Shown: one piece after another, positions 1 through 11,481 of the stretch
How positions within the stretch are numbered: position 1 is the first letter of the stretch
How the letters are laid out: each line of letters begins with the position of its first letter
DNA from: Siderastrea radians
Lineage: Eukaryota; Cnidaria; Anthozoa; Scleractinia; Rhizangiidae
Length of the DNA: 64,000 nt
NCBI GenBank assembly: GCA_964017195.1
Contig: OZ024890.1
Location: 48,264,093-48,328,092 of the forward strand
Reading direction: 5' to 3'
Position numbers and translations under genes: made by a program
The notes under the pieces: generated by a model
The model's database searches: none
Seen by the model: the letters and a program-made list of their open reading frames with translations, nothing else
What the model was told of the DNA's origin: nothing

Positions 1-790
1 TTGGTAGATTGTGTTAAATATCTGTTTCCAACCATGAGCAAAATTGGGAAAAAGTCTGGTCCAACTTTTCACAGCGGTAGGTTCTTTCATATTGTTTTCC
101 TGAAATAAATTGTAATAGTCTTTGCACCTCAGTTTGGTTAAATAGAGTGCTTTATTTTCGGACAGATAGAATACGTCCCTTTCGTTAAGTATATTCCTAT
201 TGGTTACGGCAGTTTCCTGAGCATTTTTCTTCAAGTAACTTGGGATCGCAGCAATAAGTTGAAAATATTGAAAGAAGTTCAGGTGTACATTATATTTGCG
301 TTGTACACTTTCAAGAGACAGAAACTTGCCGTTATTATCAAGTAAATGATGTACAAAACAGATTCCTTGTTCAGACAGATGTGCCCAAAATATAGACTTA
401 TTCTCTATTGTAATTTCTTTATTGTTCTAAAGAATGAATTCGCTTTTATAAATGTCAGGATGACCAGCACGCAACTCCTTAAAATAATCTAACATTTCCC
501 TATAATAAAGAGGTAAGTTTTCATCTAGCTTTTTAGAATCATAATTGCATTTAAGTAGGAAGGATAATCCTCCATACCTGTTAAAGAAGTCATTTGGAAT
601 TGCCTGCCAGGATTCATTATTTGTACAGTTTAAGAGCCTGCCTAGCCAGCTCAAGCGCAATGATTTTATCACTGTGTGAAAGTTTGGAAAATTCAGTCCA
701 CCGTGGGAGAGAGATTGATATAAAACTGATCGTTTTACTTTATCTTTTTTGTTTTTCCACAAGAATTTCAATATTTTTGCTTGCACTGTC
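1..790 (-). pseudogene. LINE ORF2 C-terminal region, separated from the RT by the 795-2626 insertion
   Basis: Reading leftwards from 790 the frame gives KILKFLWKNKKDKVKR and then a C-terminal L1-type region, joining directly to the EMVIK residues encoded at about 2631-2645 once the palindrome and one TTAA copy are removed. A TAG at 427-429 interrupts the frame, but the same frame stays open and LINE-like to base 1, so a single substitution probably created the stop. The 3' end and poly(A) tail are outside the window. Confidence 0.75.
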
Positions 791-794
791 TTAA

Positions 795-2626
795 GGAGGC
801 TCGCAACAGTTTTTTTGGCCTTGGAGTGTATCTTTTGAAGTCAAAATTTCGCATAGAAGATAAACTTCGATTTCCTTGATACTGCACCACCTTTTCAACA
901 AATGAGCAAAGTTTATTTTCTCGCTGGTTTCCTAGCAACAGCTGTCACCATAACAACGGTAATGGACAACCCCTCATTTTAAATAATGTCGAATATCTCG
1001 AAAACTAATCTGACACTTTATGACGAAACTTGAACTATTTGAACTACTCAACCTACACAACTTGTATGCGAAATTAGGGAAAAATCTGTAAGAGCGTTTT
1101 CACGTAAATCATGATTCATTTTTTACGGGCTGATTTTGGTCATTCCTGCAATTTTTCCAATATTTCAAGAAAGATAAAACTTAACACTTTCTCTTTTCAG
1201 TTGAAAGATCTTTTATGATATCAAAACATTCTTAATGTACATTGAGCTTCCTAGGTGGCTGCGATTTTAAGAGATTTATATTTAAAAACTGCTAAAATGT
1301 AGCACAAATCAGCCAAAAAGTCCGTAATTTGCATAAATAGAAATATTTCTAAACTGCCCTTACAGATTTTTCTCTTAAATTGATTGACGTTAGAATAATA
1401 ATTGTCTTTGATGTTCCAGCAAGTTTTAGGCTGAATAAACATTTCTGTTATTAGATAAGAAGGCTGAATCTTGGTCAAGTTTCAGTCGTTATTACCTTTC
1501 AACGAGCAACAGTTTTATTTCGTTTTTTCTGGTCTATTTCTCGGTTATTCACGTGCAATGAATATTAATACACGCTGCACTTGTGTCCTCTCGTGCGTTT
1601 ATAATTCCTTCTCATAATAAAAAAAAAATATTCGTCTTCTGAGCTTGCTTCTCGTCATTTTTCGGCCCCAGTATAATGCCATCGTGGGCGTTAACATGTA
1701 TGCAATCCGTAATTAAAAAAGCTAAAACCGGTCAGTCAGTATTTAAAGAATAATGGCAAAGAGTCTCCAGGAAGAAGCTGAGAAGACGAAATTTTTTTAT
1801 TTTTATGAGAAGGAATTATAAATGCACGAGAGGACACAAGCGCAGCGTGTATAAATATTCATTGCACGTGAATAACCGAGAAATAGACCAGAAAAAACAA
1901 AATAATATTGTTGTTCGTTGAAAGTTAATAACGACTGAAACCTGACCGAGATTCAGCCTTCTTATCTAATAAACGAAATGTTTATTCAGCCTAAAACTTG
2001 CTGGAACATCAAAAAGAATTATTATTCTAACGTCAATCAATTTAAGAGAAAAATCTGTAAGGGCAGTTTAGAAATATTTCTATTTATGCAAATTACGGAC
2101 TTTTTGGCTGATTTGTGCTGCATTTTAGCAGTTTTTAAATATAAATATCTTAAAATCGCAGCCACCTAGGAAGCTCCATGTACATTAAGAATGTTTTGAT
2201 ATCATAAAAGATCCTTCAACTGAAAAGAGAAAGTGTTAAGTTTTATCTTTCTTGAAATATTGGAAAAAATTGCAGGAATGACCAAAATCAGTCCGTAAAA
2301 AATGAATCATGATTTACGTGAAAACGCTCTTACAGATTTTTCCCTAATTTCGCATACAAGTTGTGTAGGTTGAGTAGTTCAAATAGTTCAAGTTTTGTCA
2401 TAAAGTGTCTGACTAGTTTTCGAGATATTCGACTTTATTTAAAATGAGGGGTTGTCCATTACCGTTGCTATGGTGACAGCTGTTGCTAGGAAACCAGCGA
2501 GAAAATAAACTTTGATCATATGTTGAAAAGGTGGTGTAGTATCAAGGAAATCGAAGTTTATCTTCTATGCGAAATTTTGACTTCAAAAGATACACTCCAA
2601 GGCCAAAAAAACTGTTGCGAGCCTCC
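795..2626. mobile_element. 1832-bp palindromic TTAA-flanked transposon (piggyBac/Kolobok-type MITE)
   Basis: The left arm (795-1654) and right arm (1768-2626) are near-identical inverted copies of about 860 bp around a ~110-bp spacer. The termini are GGAGGCTCGCAACAG and its complement, and TTAA flanks both sides (791-794 and 2627-2630). It lies inside the LINE frame, so the uninterrupted LINE sequence reveals a single TTAA at the empty site. TTAA target duplication is typical of piggyBac and Kolobok transposases. No transposase is encoded: the matching 63-75 codon frames in each arm are the same noncoding sequence seen twice. Confidence 0.85.
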
Positions 2627-2630
2627 TTAA

Positions 2631-4673
2631 TAACCATTTCAGGAACACAAAGCATAGAGGCCGCATAAACTAATTTTGATATGCCTAGGGTCTTAACTAA
2701 CATTGTGCGACCAAATAGAGTTAAGTCTCTCGTTTGCCACATATTCAGCTTTAAGTGTCCATCTTGTAAATTTTGACAAAAAAGTTCAAATTATTGTTCT
2801 TATCGCGATCGTATGATAAATTTACTCCTAGTGATTTGACTGGTTCATGATAAAATTCAAAGCCGAAGGGTTTGGTTTTATTGTTTTTAGCTGAGCCAAT
2901 CCACATTGCTTTTGTTTTCTTCTTATTTAATTGAAGACCAGAGATAGCATTAAACTCACTTATAACCTTCATATTTTCTTTAAGTGCGTCTACATCCCTA
3001 CAGATGAGAGTTGTATCGTCCGCAAATTGACTAATTTTAGCTTCTACTGATTGCGGAAGTTTAATTCCTCGGCAACCTGTTGACTGTCTGATCTTTTGGG
3101 CTAGGATTTCTACGCCTAAGACGAATAACAAAGGACTCAGTGGACAACCTTGCCGAACGCCTCTTGAAACTTTAAAATAATTGGTCATGTAACCTCCGTT
3201 TATAACCGCGCTTTCTACGTCGCTATAGAGTATGGAGACCCATTTTCTAATAACCTGTCCAAAGTTGAAGTGTTTAAGCACGTTTTGTATAAAGGGCCAT
3301 TCTATTGTATCAAAAGCTTTTTCAAAGTCAATAAATAGCAGGATTCCTGGTATTTTTTTAACATCCGTATATTCCAGTAAGTCATTTAACAATCTCACAT
3401 TTTGCCCAATAAATCTTCCCTTGATAAAACCTGTTTGGTCGGAATGAATCAATTTCGGTAATACTGATTCAATTCTTTTAGCAATTACCTTGGCTAGAAT
3501 CTTGTAGTCTACATTAAGCAGAGTAATTGGGCGCCAATTAGATAAAGTAGTCAAATTATTTTCATCTTTTGGGATCAATGAGATAATTCCTCGTCTTTGT
3601 GATACAGACAACGTTCCATTCCCAAACCCTGCATTAAAAGATTCTAAAAGCGCATTACCTAAAAGGTCAAAAAAAGCTTCATAGAACTCTTTTGTGAAGC
3701 CATCATCACCAGGAGATTTGTTATTTTGGAAGCCTTTTAGAGCATTTCGCACCTCATCAATGCTGATTTCATCTTCTAGTTCTTGGTTTTCATGCTCTTG
3801 AAGTTGGGTAAAATCCAAATTTTCTACAAAACTTTCGAATCTTTGTTGTAAATCCTTTTCTTCAATTTTTGATTTGTAGAACTGGCCATAATGATTTTCT
3901 ATTTCTTTGTTTACTTGTTTAAAATCTGACAAGAATTTTCCTTCCCCGATTTGTAACTGTGAGACAATCTTTTTTTCATAATTCCTTCTCTCGAGATTAA
4001 AGAAAAATTTTGTTGGCTTTTCGCCATTTTCAATCCATCTAGCTTTGGATCTGAAAATTGTTCCTCTGCCTTTTTCTTCATAAATTTCCTGTAATTCTTT
4101 CTTTAATTTTTCATATTCCAATAAGACGTTTTGTTCCAGGCAGACGTCATTACAAATTTTTGAGTCCAATTCTTCTATTCTTCTTTGAATGATACTTTCA
4201 CGCATTTTTGATTGTTTACTTTTCCCTTTCGAATAACGTATCGTTTCCGATCTTATTTCCATCTTTATTAATTCCCAGAGTAGTTGTTTATTGTTAACTT
4301 CAACGTATTTCTGCAGGATATAGGGATAATAATCTTTTATTAATTGTAGATATGACTCATCTTGAAGAAGTGTGTTATTAAATTTCCATAATCCAGGTCC
4401 GCGCTTAAATTCTTCATTCAAATTCATGCTTAAAAAGACTGCTTTATGGTCAGGTGCAATTGATGCTCGCGTTTCTACTTTTGTAATATCCGGTTGAAAT
4501 TTACCACTTATTAAGAAAAAGTCTATACGTAATTTTAATTTCAAGGGTTTTGATTCATATGTGTACGATTTATTTTTGGGGTGCAGTTTGCGATATATAT
4601 CAATCAAATTGGCCTCTTTTATGAAATGAACTAGCGAATTCCTATAATTAGTTTCGGCGGCTTCTTGATACAT
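2631..4673 (-). pseudogene. LINE ORF2 fragment: endonuclease C-terminus and reverse transcriptase
   Basis: The 640-codon frame (2751-4673) starts within the apurinic-like endonuclease: RIDFFLIS near residues 49-56 and the APDH motif at 73-76 match its C-terminal conserved blocks. It then gives a full LINE reverse transcriptase: NWRPITLLN at about 379-387, FIDFEKAFD at 448-456 carrying the first catalytic aspartate, RQGCPLSPLLF near 507-517, and FADD at 550-553 with the catalytic pair. A one-base shift near 2750 moves the frame; the continuation (MWQTRDLTLFGR onward, 2631-2742) reads on to the point where the palindrome was inserted. The apparent first Met is only the first one after the truncation; a TGA lies a little upstream. 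The family normally nicks target DNA and reverse-transcribes its RNA there; this copy cannot. Confidence 0.85.
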
Positions 4674-4680
4674 TCTTGCA

Positions 4681-5435
4681 TTGTTTGCAGCGGCTTCCTT
4701 CTCGGTAGTGAGGGCTCCAAACTGTCATCGTATTACGCAAATTCTGCGAGTTCGCCGAATTCGCCAAAACAAAAAAAAAAGCTATGTTCTGAGTCGCTTT
4801 CAGAAGTACTGGATGACCAATTCAACAATTATAATATATAATACAATGTTTGGCTTTCTACTTTCGACTCTTCATTCTACTTTTCTCTCCTTGTTGTGAC
4901 GATGGTTAAGACCTGGTTAGAGACAAGACCGCTTCCATAAAACTCGCGGGCTTCTCTTTTGCGAACTGAGAAATGATGAATGGGTTTAACGCAGTGTTCG
5001 GACAGATATGCCTGGGCCAGGTAAGCATATATTCTTCGATCTAATTTATGGCGATTCATACAATATTGCATCTTTTGAGCAGGTTAAAGTTTAAAAAGCT
5101 GAAAACAAAACAACAAATTTCCATCGCAGTAGCACTTTAAAGAAACAGAAAGGAAAGCAATAGCAGACACCGTTTCGCCCGTTTCGCCCGCCAACTCCAC
5201 GCTAATTAGTATCACGATTGTCAGTTTCTTTCGATTGCTTTTCAGACGCCAGTCTAACTATGTATTGGCTTCTCAAAAACGAGGAAGTGATTGGTTGAAA
5301 ATTTTGCGCCAGTTTTGTTAAGCTCCTCCCGATCAAAACAAAACTTCTGAATCAAAGTTTCTCTTTAAAGAGCGGCCCGAAATATAAATTATTTTGTCGT
5401 TTGAAAGAAAAAGGAAAGCAATATTCAACTTAAGA
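4681..5435. other. Unique DNA upstream of the first exon candidate, promoter-like stretch near 5280-5400
   Basis: No credible coding frame is seen. The stretch before 5440 contains a CCAAT-box-like GATTGGTTG (about 5289), a CT-rich CTCCTCCCGATC segment and an AT-rich AATATAAATTA at about 5388. These are compatible with a core promoter, but such short motifs occur by chance. Confidence 0.25.
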
Positions 5436-5439
5436 GTCC

Positions 5440-6229
5440 ATGTCATCGAAACCCAAGGTAAGACGACGTTAAAGCGTTTTTTTAGCCCATGACGTCATAG
5501 GCTAATGCTGGAGCCTAAAAAATTAACTTTGCTGTTTGCCTTTCATCTATGAGGCAGGCGAAACAGAAAAACTTATCGCTTGAGTTCGCAGCACTCATCG
5601 GCGGCCCCGACGCCAAACGTAGCAGAGCTAGTGGCTCTTGGTTTCTTCCGTTCACAACCACAGTTTTTGGACCTGTTCGAACATATTTTCCCAGTAGAAA
5701 ACACTCGTGTTTATTTCGATCAAGGCGCGATGTCACATGCAAAGAGATAAGTAAAACAATTAGCACCGCAGTTTCAACTGTTGTCACCGTAGCATAATTG
5801 GTACAGCGTAGGCCTGCTAAGAGAGTGGTTCGGGTTCGAACCTCAGTTGGCTTAAGAAATCTTGTCCCTTTTTTCACAGCTTTCGTGACTTGAATACATA
5901 AAAAATGCAAGAAACAGACGTGTTGGATGATAAGGTAACAATATATTAAAAATTAACTTCATTCTCATAAAAATTCCCATTAAAACTCATTGTTCAAAAG
6001 TAGACATAAGAATAATAACCATTTCTGCTTTTAAACGCTTTGTAGCCTGAAAGCTGTGGATACGGTTCTACCAGCAGAACACATTGACCCATTGGGGGCC
6101 CTATTTTTGAAATAGCGAGATGAATTTAAACATTTTCGTACTGTTCGAGGGCAAAGAAAACGAATTTTGACATCCCGGGCGAAAGTTCCAGTTTGTGTAG
6201 TTTGTAATCAGACAGCAAGAGTCAGCGAG
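5440..6229 (+). CDS. Candidate two-exon gene fragment with a CxxC half of a BED/C2H2-like zinc finger
   Basis: Exon 1 (5440-5457) would read MSSKPK and ends AAG|GTAAGA, a perfect splice donor. Exon 2 (6116-6229) follows an AG and reads RDEFKHFRTVRGQ then VPVCVVCNQTARVSE, ending GAG|GTAAGG. Both junctions are phase 0, so the exons join in frame. VCVVC looks like the first half of a BED-type or C2H2 zinc finger, as in GTF2IRD2/ZBED proteins derived from hAT transposases; the His half would lie in a later exon that I could not identify. The exon 2 acceptor has a poor pyrimidine tract. The 'intron' carries the tRNA-like repeat at 5515-5925. This could be a real gene start, a pseudogene or chance. 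Confidence 0.28.
5515..5925. repeat. tRNA-like composite repeat (SINE-like)
   Basis: 5783-5850 on the plus strand resembles a tRNA: TAGCATAATTGG fits a Pol III A box and GGGTTCGAACC is a perfect B box, but the anticodon stem pairs badly, so it is not a working tRNA. The flanking 5549-5720 segment, read on the minus strand, matches 47220-47345 (a shared stretch around CACTAGCTCTGCTA), where another tRNA-like unit sits in the same relative position. It is therefore an interspersed composite family, not a gene; the 131-codon minus-strand frame is a by-product. Confidence 0.6.
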
Positions 6230-8160
6230 GTAAGGTTGGTTTTCTTGAAAGGGTTTGAAACTTGTTATACTCATACACTTCGCATAAAGGATTTGGTGCT
6301 TACAACAAAAGTGAAAATTAGTTCAGGGCCGCTAGTGTTTGATCTTATTGCGTGGCTTGTGTTGGATGCAGCGCGTTGATAAAAATGCATGAAGAGAGAG
6401 AGAAGACCGAGACTAAAACTCTATTGTGTCTCCAGAGAATATTCCTTTAATATATCAGAAGAGTTCACTCGGGCTGCTCAACTTCCAATGGACCGCACTG
6501 ACATCAAATTGGGAAAAACAACAACAGTTGCTCCGTCTTAGTTCCGTCTTAGTAAAACTTGTTCACGATCACGAGCGTTGCGAAAACAGCCAATTCGATC
6601 AACACTTTTCGCTGTTTTGGGATGACCTGGCGAATTCAAGTTGAGGTTACATTAGCACCGATACAAGGTAGATGGTGTTACGATCGCTTGCTAAGAAAGA
6701 AAAATTGTCACGCATCGGTTATAAACAGCTGAATCACAATGTTTTGAATCGCCTTCTTTCGGCTTGTATGAAATAAACCTTCAGCCTGCTTTCAGCTCTT
6801 AGAATCATGCGTGATTATAGTTTCTTTCTCTTTGCAACGAATTAATTTCTAAAATCATTTAAATTTAAATTTATAGATTTGTAGAAAACTCTTCCAGTAC
6901 TGCGGTCTGATGCCAGAACGCCGTGATCGAAGATTATATTTTGCACATTTATTTCATTACTTTAACTTCTCCAATTATATAAAACCTTTCCGTTCGGTGA
7001 TTCTAGAGTAGTTCTCGCTTTTATTTATTTTAAAAAAAGCTTCTTGAAATAACAAACTTTCCTCTCTTTGCTCTCTGTCTGTAAAAAGTCGATTGATTGT
7101 AAGGTTGAGTTGTGACTAAGGACACCTTGTGTAGCATGGAAACTGAACCAAAGAAAAAATAAGACTTCCCATTACTTGCCTAAGGGTTTCAGAATTTTAT
7201 TCCTGCAGCTATCATGCCAATCCAAGTTAATTAAGCACTTTAGAAAGACGTATAAGTAAGAGTCAATTCTATACTTCGTGGTAAACAAAGCAAGCAAAAG
7301 TGTCGTTTCCTCGGCGGTCCGCATGTTGTTTTCGCCTCTAGCCTGAATTTCAGGCGAGTTTTTCTGTGGCTTTAATTTTGACTACCAGCTTTTGCAATCA
7401 TCTTTTTCTTGCAAACAGACTTATCCCGAGTTTTAGCCCTCAAACAACAGCTAAGTAATTTACCTTTAGAAAAGGCGAAAGCTAGCACGCTACGACAAAA
7501 GTATAAGCTTATCTGACACAATTCATGTTTCACTTACGAGCCATTGACTTCCAGCGAAAAATTTACTATGGTGGCGAAGACAATTAGTTTGCTAAAAAAG
7601 ATATGTGGAAGAAGAGTCTCTCTCGGGACTGCCTTCAAGGTGAAAACCTTATCTGTTTCGTGACGGCCTTATCTCCGCGAAATGAAAACATATGACGCGA
7701 ATTTTTAAATTGCTACCATTTTCCCCGAATGGTTTCTATTGAATCCAGTCTCTCTGCTCGCACCCGCCCGCGAAAATGGCGGGAACGAGTTAGCGCACGA
7801 GCACTCATTTTGCCGCTGTGGGGTGTTGTTGTGCGCGCGCTAATCACGCAATCATGTTTTTTAAAAAAGTTTTGAACAAAACGCTCGTCGAGTTTGCGTC
7901 ACTTTGCCTGTTCTTTCAAAGTCTGAGGCTTAAGAAAACTGCATAAAAATAATTTTTCGAATTTCTTAGTGTCAAGCACCGATTTATTGCGAGGAAAAGT
8001 CCGCGTTTTCATAATTTGTCTTCAAAACAAATATTTGATTACACGTACAAGCATTATTCTTGTTCACACTCGACGACTTGTAAGAATTTATCTTTCAATC
8101 AGTGCGAGAAATTCTCAGTTTTGCTTTCTTTTGCCCGAATAAACGATTGAATTGTGATAA
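6230..8160. other. No gene or repeat recognised
   Basis: Unique AT-rich DNA. The only readable frames are short and show no family resemblance; a 72-codon one at 6426-6644 follows a plausible splice acceptor but matches nothing I know. 7745-7850 is locally CpG-rich (GCGCGCGC and GGCGGGAACG stretches), which could be a promoter remnant, with no supporting exon. Confidence 0.4.
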
Positions 8161-8164
8161 AAAG

Positions 8165-8335
8165 CTAATTGCGATTTTGAGACCCGCGATACTGCGTTAT
8201 ATTGACGGCGTTGGAAGGAAATAGATTTTCCTTAGTGGGCTCCGTCGCCTTGCGACTTCCTCCCAATACGGAATATATTTTCTTCCAACTAGACGTCAAT
8301 ATAATGCAGTATTGCCGTCTCAAAATCGCAATTAG
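8165..8335. mobile_element. 171-bp palindromic MITE
   Basis: CTAATTGCGATTTTGAGAC at the left is matched by its complement at the right, and pairing continues imperfectly for about 60 bp through GCGTTATATTGACG and GTTGGAAG. It ends only ~25 bp before the next element. No coding capacity; superfamily not identifiable. Confidence 0.7.
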
Positions 8336-8360
8336 TTTATAGCATCATGTCAGACCTGTA

Positions 8361-8515
8361 TCACCCATAAATGTAATACCAACCATAAATGTAATATTGA
8401 TCAACTAAAAATGTAGTAAATGACTAAGCATAAATGCGATAAGTTTCAACCATAAATGTAATAATCCGACTCACCATAAATGCAATAAGTTTAAAACCAT
8501 AAATGTAATAAACAG
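8361..8515 (+). repeat. Left terminal inverted repeat
   Basis: Five or six spaced copies of the CATAAATGTAATA motif, aligned nearly base for base with the complement of 11482-11636, including the internal AATCCGACTCACC block. Confidence 0.75.
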
Positions 8516-9136
8516 GATATCAATAGCTAAAGGATATGTCAAGTCTATGAAACTTTCACAAACTTTTCTGTCAAGGACTTTCTATCAATAATCAGACGTT
8601 TCATTATTTATTAATTATCAAATCAAGTTACTCATTTTGAGAAAATAAAAAGGGAATGTTAGTTCTCTATTGCCTTACTGGTATGGTACGCAAGTTACCG
8701 CAGTGCTATGGCGTTAATGAAATATATTGTTGTGTTATTATTTTAGTTAAGGTTTCAACCTTGACAAACCAATGGCTAAATGTTGAACTTTTTGTTGTCA
8801 AATAAGCGATTTTATATTATTGCAATTTAAAGAAATGCTGTGGAAAAAACGCAAAATTAAATTTGAACGTGTCTCAGAAATTGCATATTTGTAGCGTAGC
8901 TTGGTTGTGTATTCATTATTTAGAACTCTTTGAAATAGAGCAGTTATATAAATTGTATACTACGGTGGTAGAGACTTTTGGACTTCCATATTTCTACCAC
9001 TTAAGCCACCGAGATTTTCCCCCAAGCGTTAACCGGAGATGGTACTTCTTAGTCTGTCGTGGGCTATGCAGAACCTCGGCGCAGCAGTATACGTAAGGGT
9101 TAGGGAACTGGGGCACTCACGTCCAATATTGCCGCA

Positions 9137-9619
9137 CTGACACGGACCGTTATTTGCAGTTGACGGTCCGTACGATTCGCACGGACCGTTATTCTTGCTT
9201 ACGGACCGTTATTTGTAGTTGACGGTCCGTACGTTTCGCGCGGACCGTTATTCTTACTTACAGACCGTTATTTGCAGTTGACGGTCCATACGTTTCGCAC
9301 GGACCGTTATTGTAATTGCTTACGGACCGATTTTGCAGTTGACAGTCTGTACGTTTTGCACAGACCGTTATTCTTGCTTACGGAACGTTATTTGCAGTTG
9401 ACAGTCCGTGCGTTTCCCACGGACCGTTATTCTTGCTTACGTTCCGAATACAGAGCGTGCATCTCATTAGCACACCAGGGCCAACTGTTGACGGTCCGTA
9501 CGTTTCACATGGACCGTTATCCTTACTTACGGACCGTCATTTGTGGTTGACGGTCCGTGCGTTTCGCACGGACTGTCATCCTTACTGACAGACCGTCATT
9601 TACGATTCACGGTCCGTAT
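9137..9619. repeat. Left array of ACGGACCGT / ACGGTCCGT motifs
   Basis: About eight ~59-bp units, each with three motif copies in alternating orientation (ACGGACCGTTATTTGCAGTT, ACGGTCCGTACGTTTCGC, ACGGACCGTTATTCTTGCTT). The 9-mer is close to self-complementary apart from its central base. Such dense subterminal repeats in DNA transposons usually bind transposase. The 92-codon frame here is a by-product. Confidence 0.8.
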
Positions 9620-9624
9620 GTAAA

Positions 9625-10400
9625 GGTATAAATAGCCAATACAAGTATGATTGAGCCTCATTATTTAAGCGTACTTAAGAAGCGATCAAGATACACCAAA
9701 GAGGTTGAAAGAGAGGACGGTAATATGTCTATTACTCGTTCTACAAGAGTTGCGCAAACTGATGACAGGCTTCTAAAAGTGGGCTCTCCAAGAGACTAAC
9801 AAAGTGATCGGTATACATGAAAGGGAAGAGAGTAATATGTCGATCACTCCAACTATGATTATGCCCCGTTATTTAAGCGTACGTACGAAGCGAGCGAGGT
9901 ACACGAAATAGAAGATGATAACATGTCTATTACTCGTTCTATAAGCGTTGTGCAAACTGATAACAGAGTTCTAAAAGCGGGCTCTTATGTCGATTACTCC
10001 TTACTAAAAGTACTCCTTCTATTGAAGCATTGCGAAACAGTTCAAGGGAAAACAACTATGATTTTGCCTCGTTATTTAAGCCTACGTACGAAGTAAGCGA
10101 GAAACACGAAAGACATACGTACGAAGCGAGCGAGGTACACGAAATGGAAGACGATAATATGTCTATAACTCGTTCTATGAGCGTCGCACAAAACGATAAC
10201 AAAGTTCTAAAAGCGAACTGTTATGTAGAATACTCCTATTGAAGCCTTGTGAAACTGTCCGGGGGAAGACAACTATGATTATGCCTCGTTATTTAAGCGC
10301 ACGTATGAAGCGAGCGTGATACACGAAAGACAAGACGGCAGTATGTCTATTACTTGTTCTATAAGCGTTGCGCAAACTGAGAATACGAATTTGGGTTTCA
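9625..10400 (+). repeat. Central tandem repeat, ~210-bp unit, four copies, preceded by a TATA-like motif
   Basis: Units begin near 9646, 9852, 10053 and 10270 with ACTATGATTATGCCTCGTT, then TATTTAAGCG, ACGAAGCGAGCGAGG, TGTCTATTACTCGTTCTA and AAGCGTTGCGCAAACTGA. Copies differ by substitutions and small indels. GGTATAAATAGC at about 9626 resembles a TATA box just upstream of the first unit. Short frames in each unit are not kept between copies, so coding is unlikely. Confidence 0.7.
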
Positions 10401-10582
10401 TCAATGAATACCGCGTTTTCACTCCCACAGGTCTGTTCTCTGTTCTTTGTACTCTTTGTCCTTTAAAAAACTCGCACCTCCTGCCAATTAATTTGTATTA
10501 CCCACTGCGTCGTTACCATTGTGCCGCAAAAACTCGCACCTCTAATGCAGTGATTACTTTTAATAAATCATACATCTGCAAC

Positions 10583-11112
10583 CGTACGGACCGTCATACC
10601 AATATCTCCCTCTAATAATAAGAGTGAAATATTTACGGACCGTAAACTCCTCTATACGGACCGTACCTGAAGTTCACGGTCCGTACGAACTGTACGGACC
10701 GTCAACAAGATCTCTCTCTCTCTCTCTAACAACAAGACCCACTAATGAGATGCAATTTAGGGACCGTGAACTCTTCTATACGACCGTAAGTGCGGTACAC
10801 GGTCCGTACGAACTGTACGGTCCGTCAAAGAGCGGGAAAAAAAAACAGGAGAACGCCTGGAACAGGCTAGTTCACGGTCCGTACAAACTGTACGGGCCGT
10901 CAAACCGATATCTCCCTCTAATAACAAGAGTGAAAAAGTCCCACTAATGAGATGCAATTTACGGACCGTGAACTCTTCTACACGGACCGTGTGTGCCGTT
11001 CACGGTCCGTGCGAACTGTGCGGACCGTCATTACCCTTCTCTACAATCCGCATGTGGCTTTCACGGTCCGTACGAACTCTACAGACCGAAACCATAGTCT
11101 CACGGTCCGTTA
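10583..11112. repeat. Right array of ACGGACCGT / ACGGTCCGT motifs
   Basis: Clusters near 10583, 10632, 10757, 10868, 10958 and 11060 carry up to four motif copies each, spaced by linkers such as GAACTCTTCTA and GTTCACGGTCC. They are separated by CT-rich filler. The same 9-mer as the left array, but a different unit design. Confidence 0.8.
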
Positions 11113-11481
11113 GTTACGGTGCGGGTGTATTGGGAATGAACAGAAGGGGCTACCAAGGGTAAGGGTTTTAACACAGGGGCGCACTGATTATTTATCTATG
11201 TCCTGCCAAACAGGTAGGCAGAAAGAAGGGGCAAGATTGAAGCAAAATAAAACAGATGCAAAGCTCTTAAAAAAGTCATCTACATGCATACCGACTGAGA
11301 GCCATCTAAGCTACACGTAAGCACAGTGCATTGAAGAGAGCTTGGTTAATTCATTGTACAATGGCCGAAATCCTCATGATTTTTTAGTCACAAAATGGTT
11401 TTCGAGCAGTTTATGCTCAAGCTACCCACTTAAAACAGTTCTAAATACCATTTACTGCCAGAAGCCATTTCGTGGTCGTTT

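Larger units (their letters stand above)
1..4680 (-). mobile_element. L1/Tx1-like LINE, 5'-truncated and split by a palindromic element
   Basis: One LINE ORF2 runs right to left from about 4673 to beyond base 1. The upstream end begins inside the endonuclease domain, so the endonuclease catalytic N-terminus and any ORF1 are missing; this is the usual 5' truncation of target-primed insertions. The element is interrupted at 791-2630 by a TTAA-flanked palindrome. Removing that insertion makes the two coding parts collinear in the same strand. A frameshift near 2750 and a nonsense codon at 427-429 show it is dead. The 3' end lies outside the window. Confidence 0.85.

Noticed and set aside
1251..2169. 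Matching frames on opposite strands (1251-1478 and 1978-2169) as a gene family
   Set aside because: They are the two arms of one palindrome read in mirror orientation.
9137..11112. CRISPR-like array
   Set aside because: Motifs are 9 bp in mixed orientation with near-constant linkers, in a eukaryotic transposon; no spacers of equal length and no cas genes.
10624..11162. Repeated VHGPYELYGPS peptide frames as a repeat-protein gene
   Set aside because: They are translations of the ACGGTCCGTACGAACTGTACGG array, with frames broken between units and no start context.
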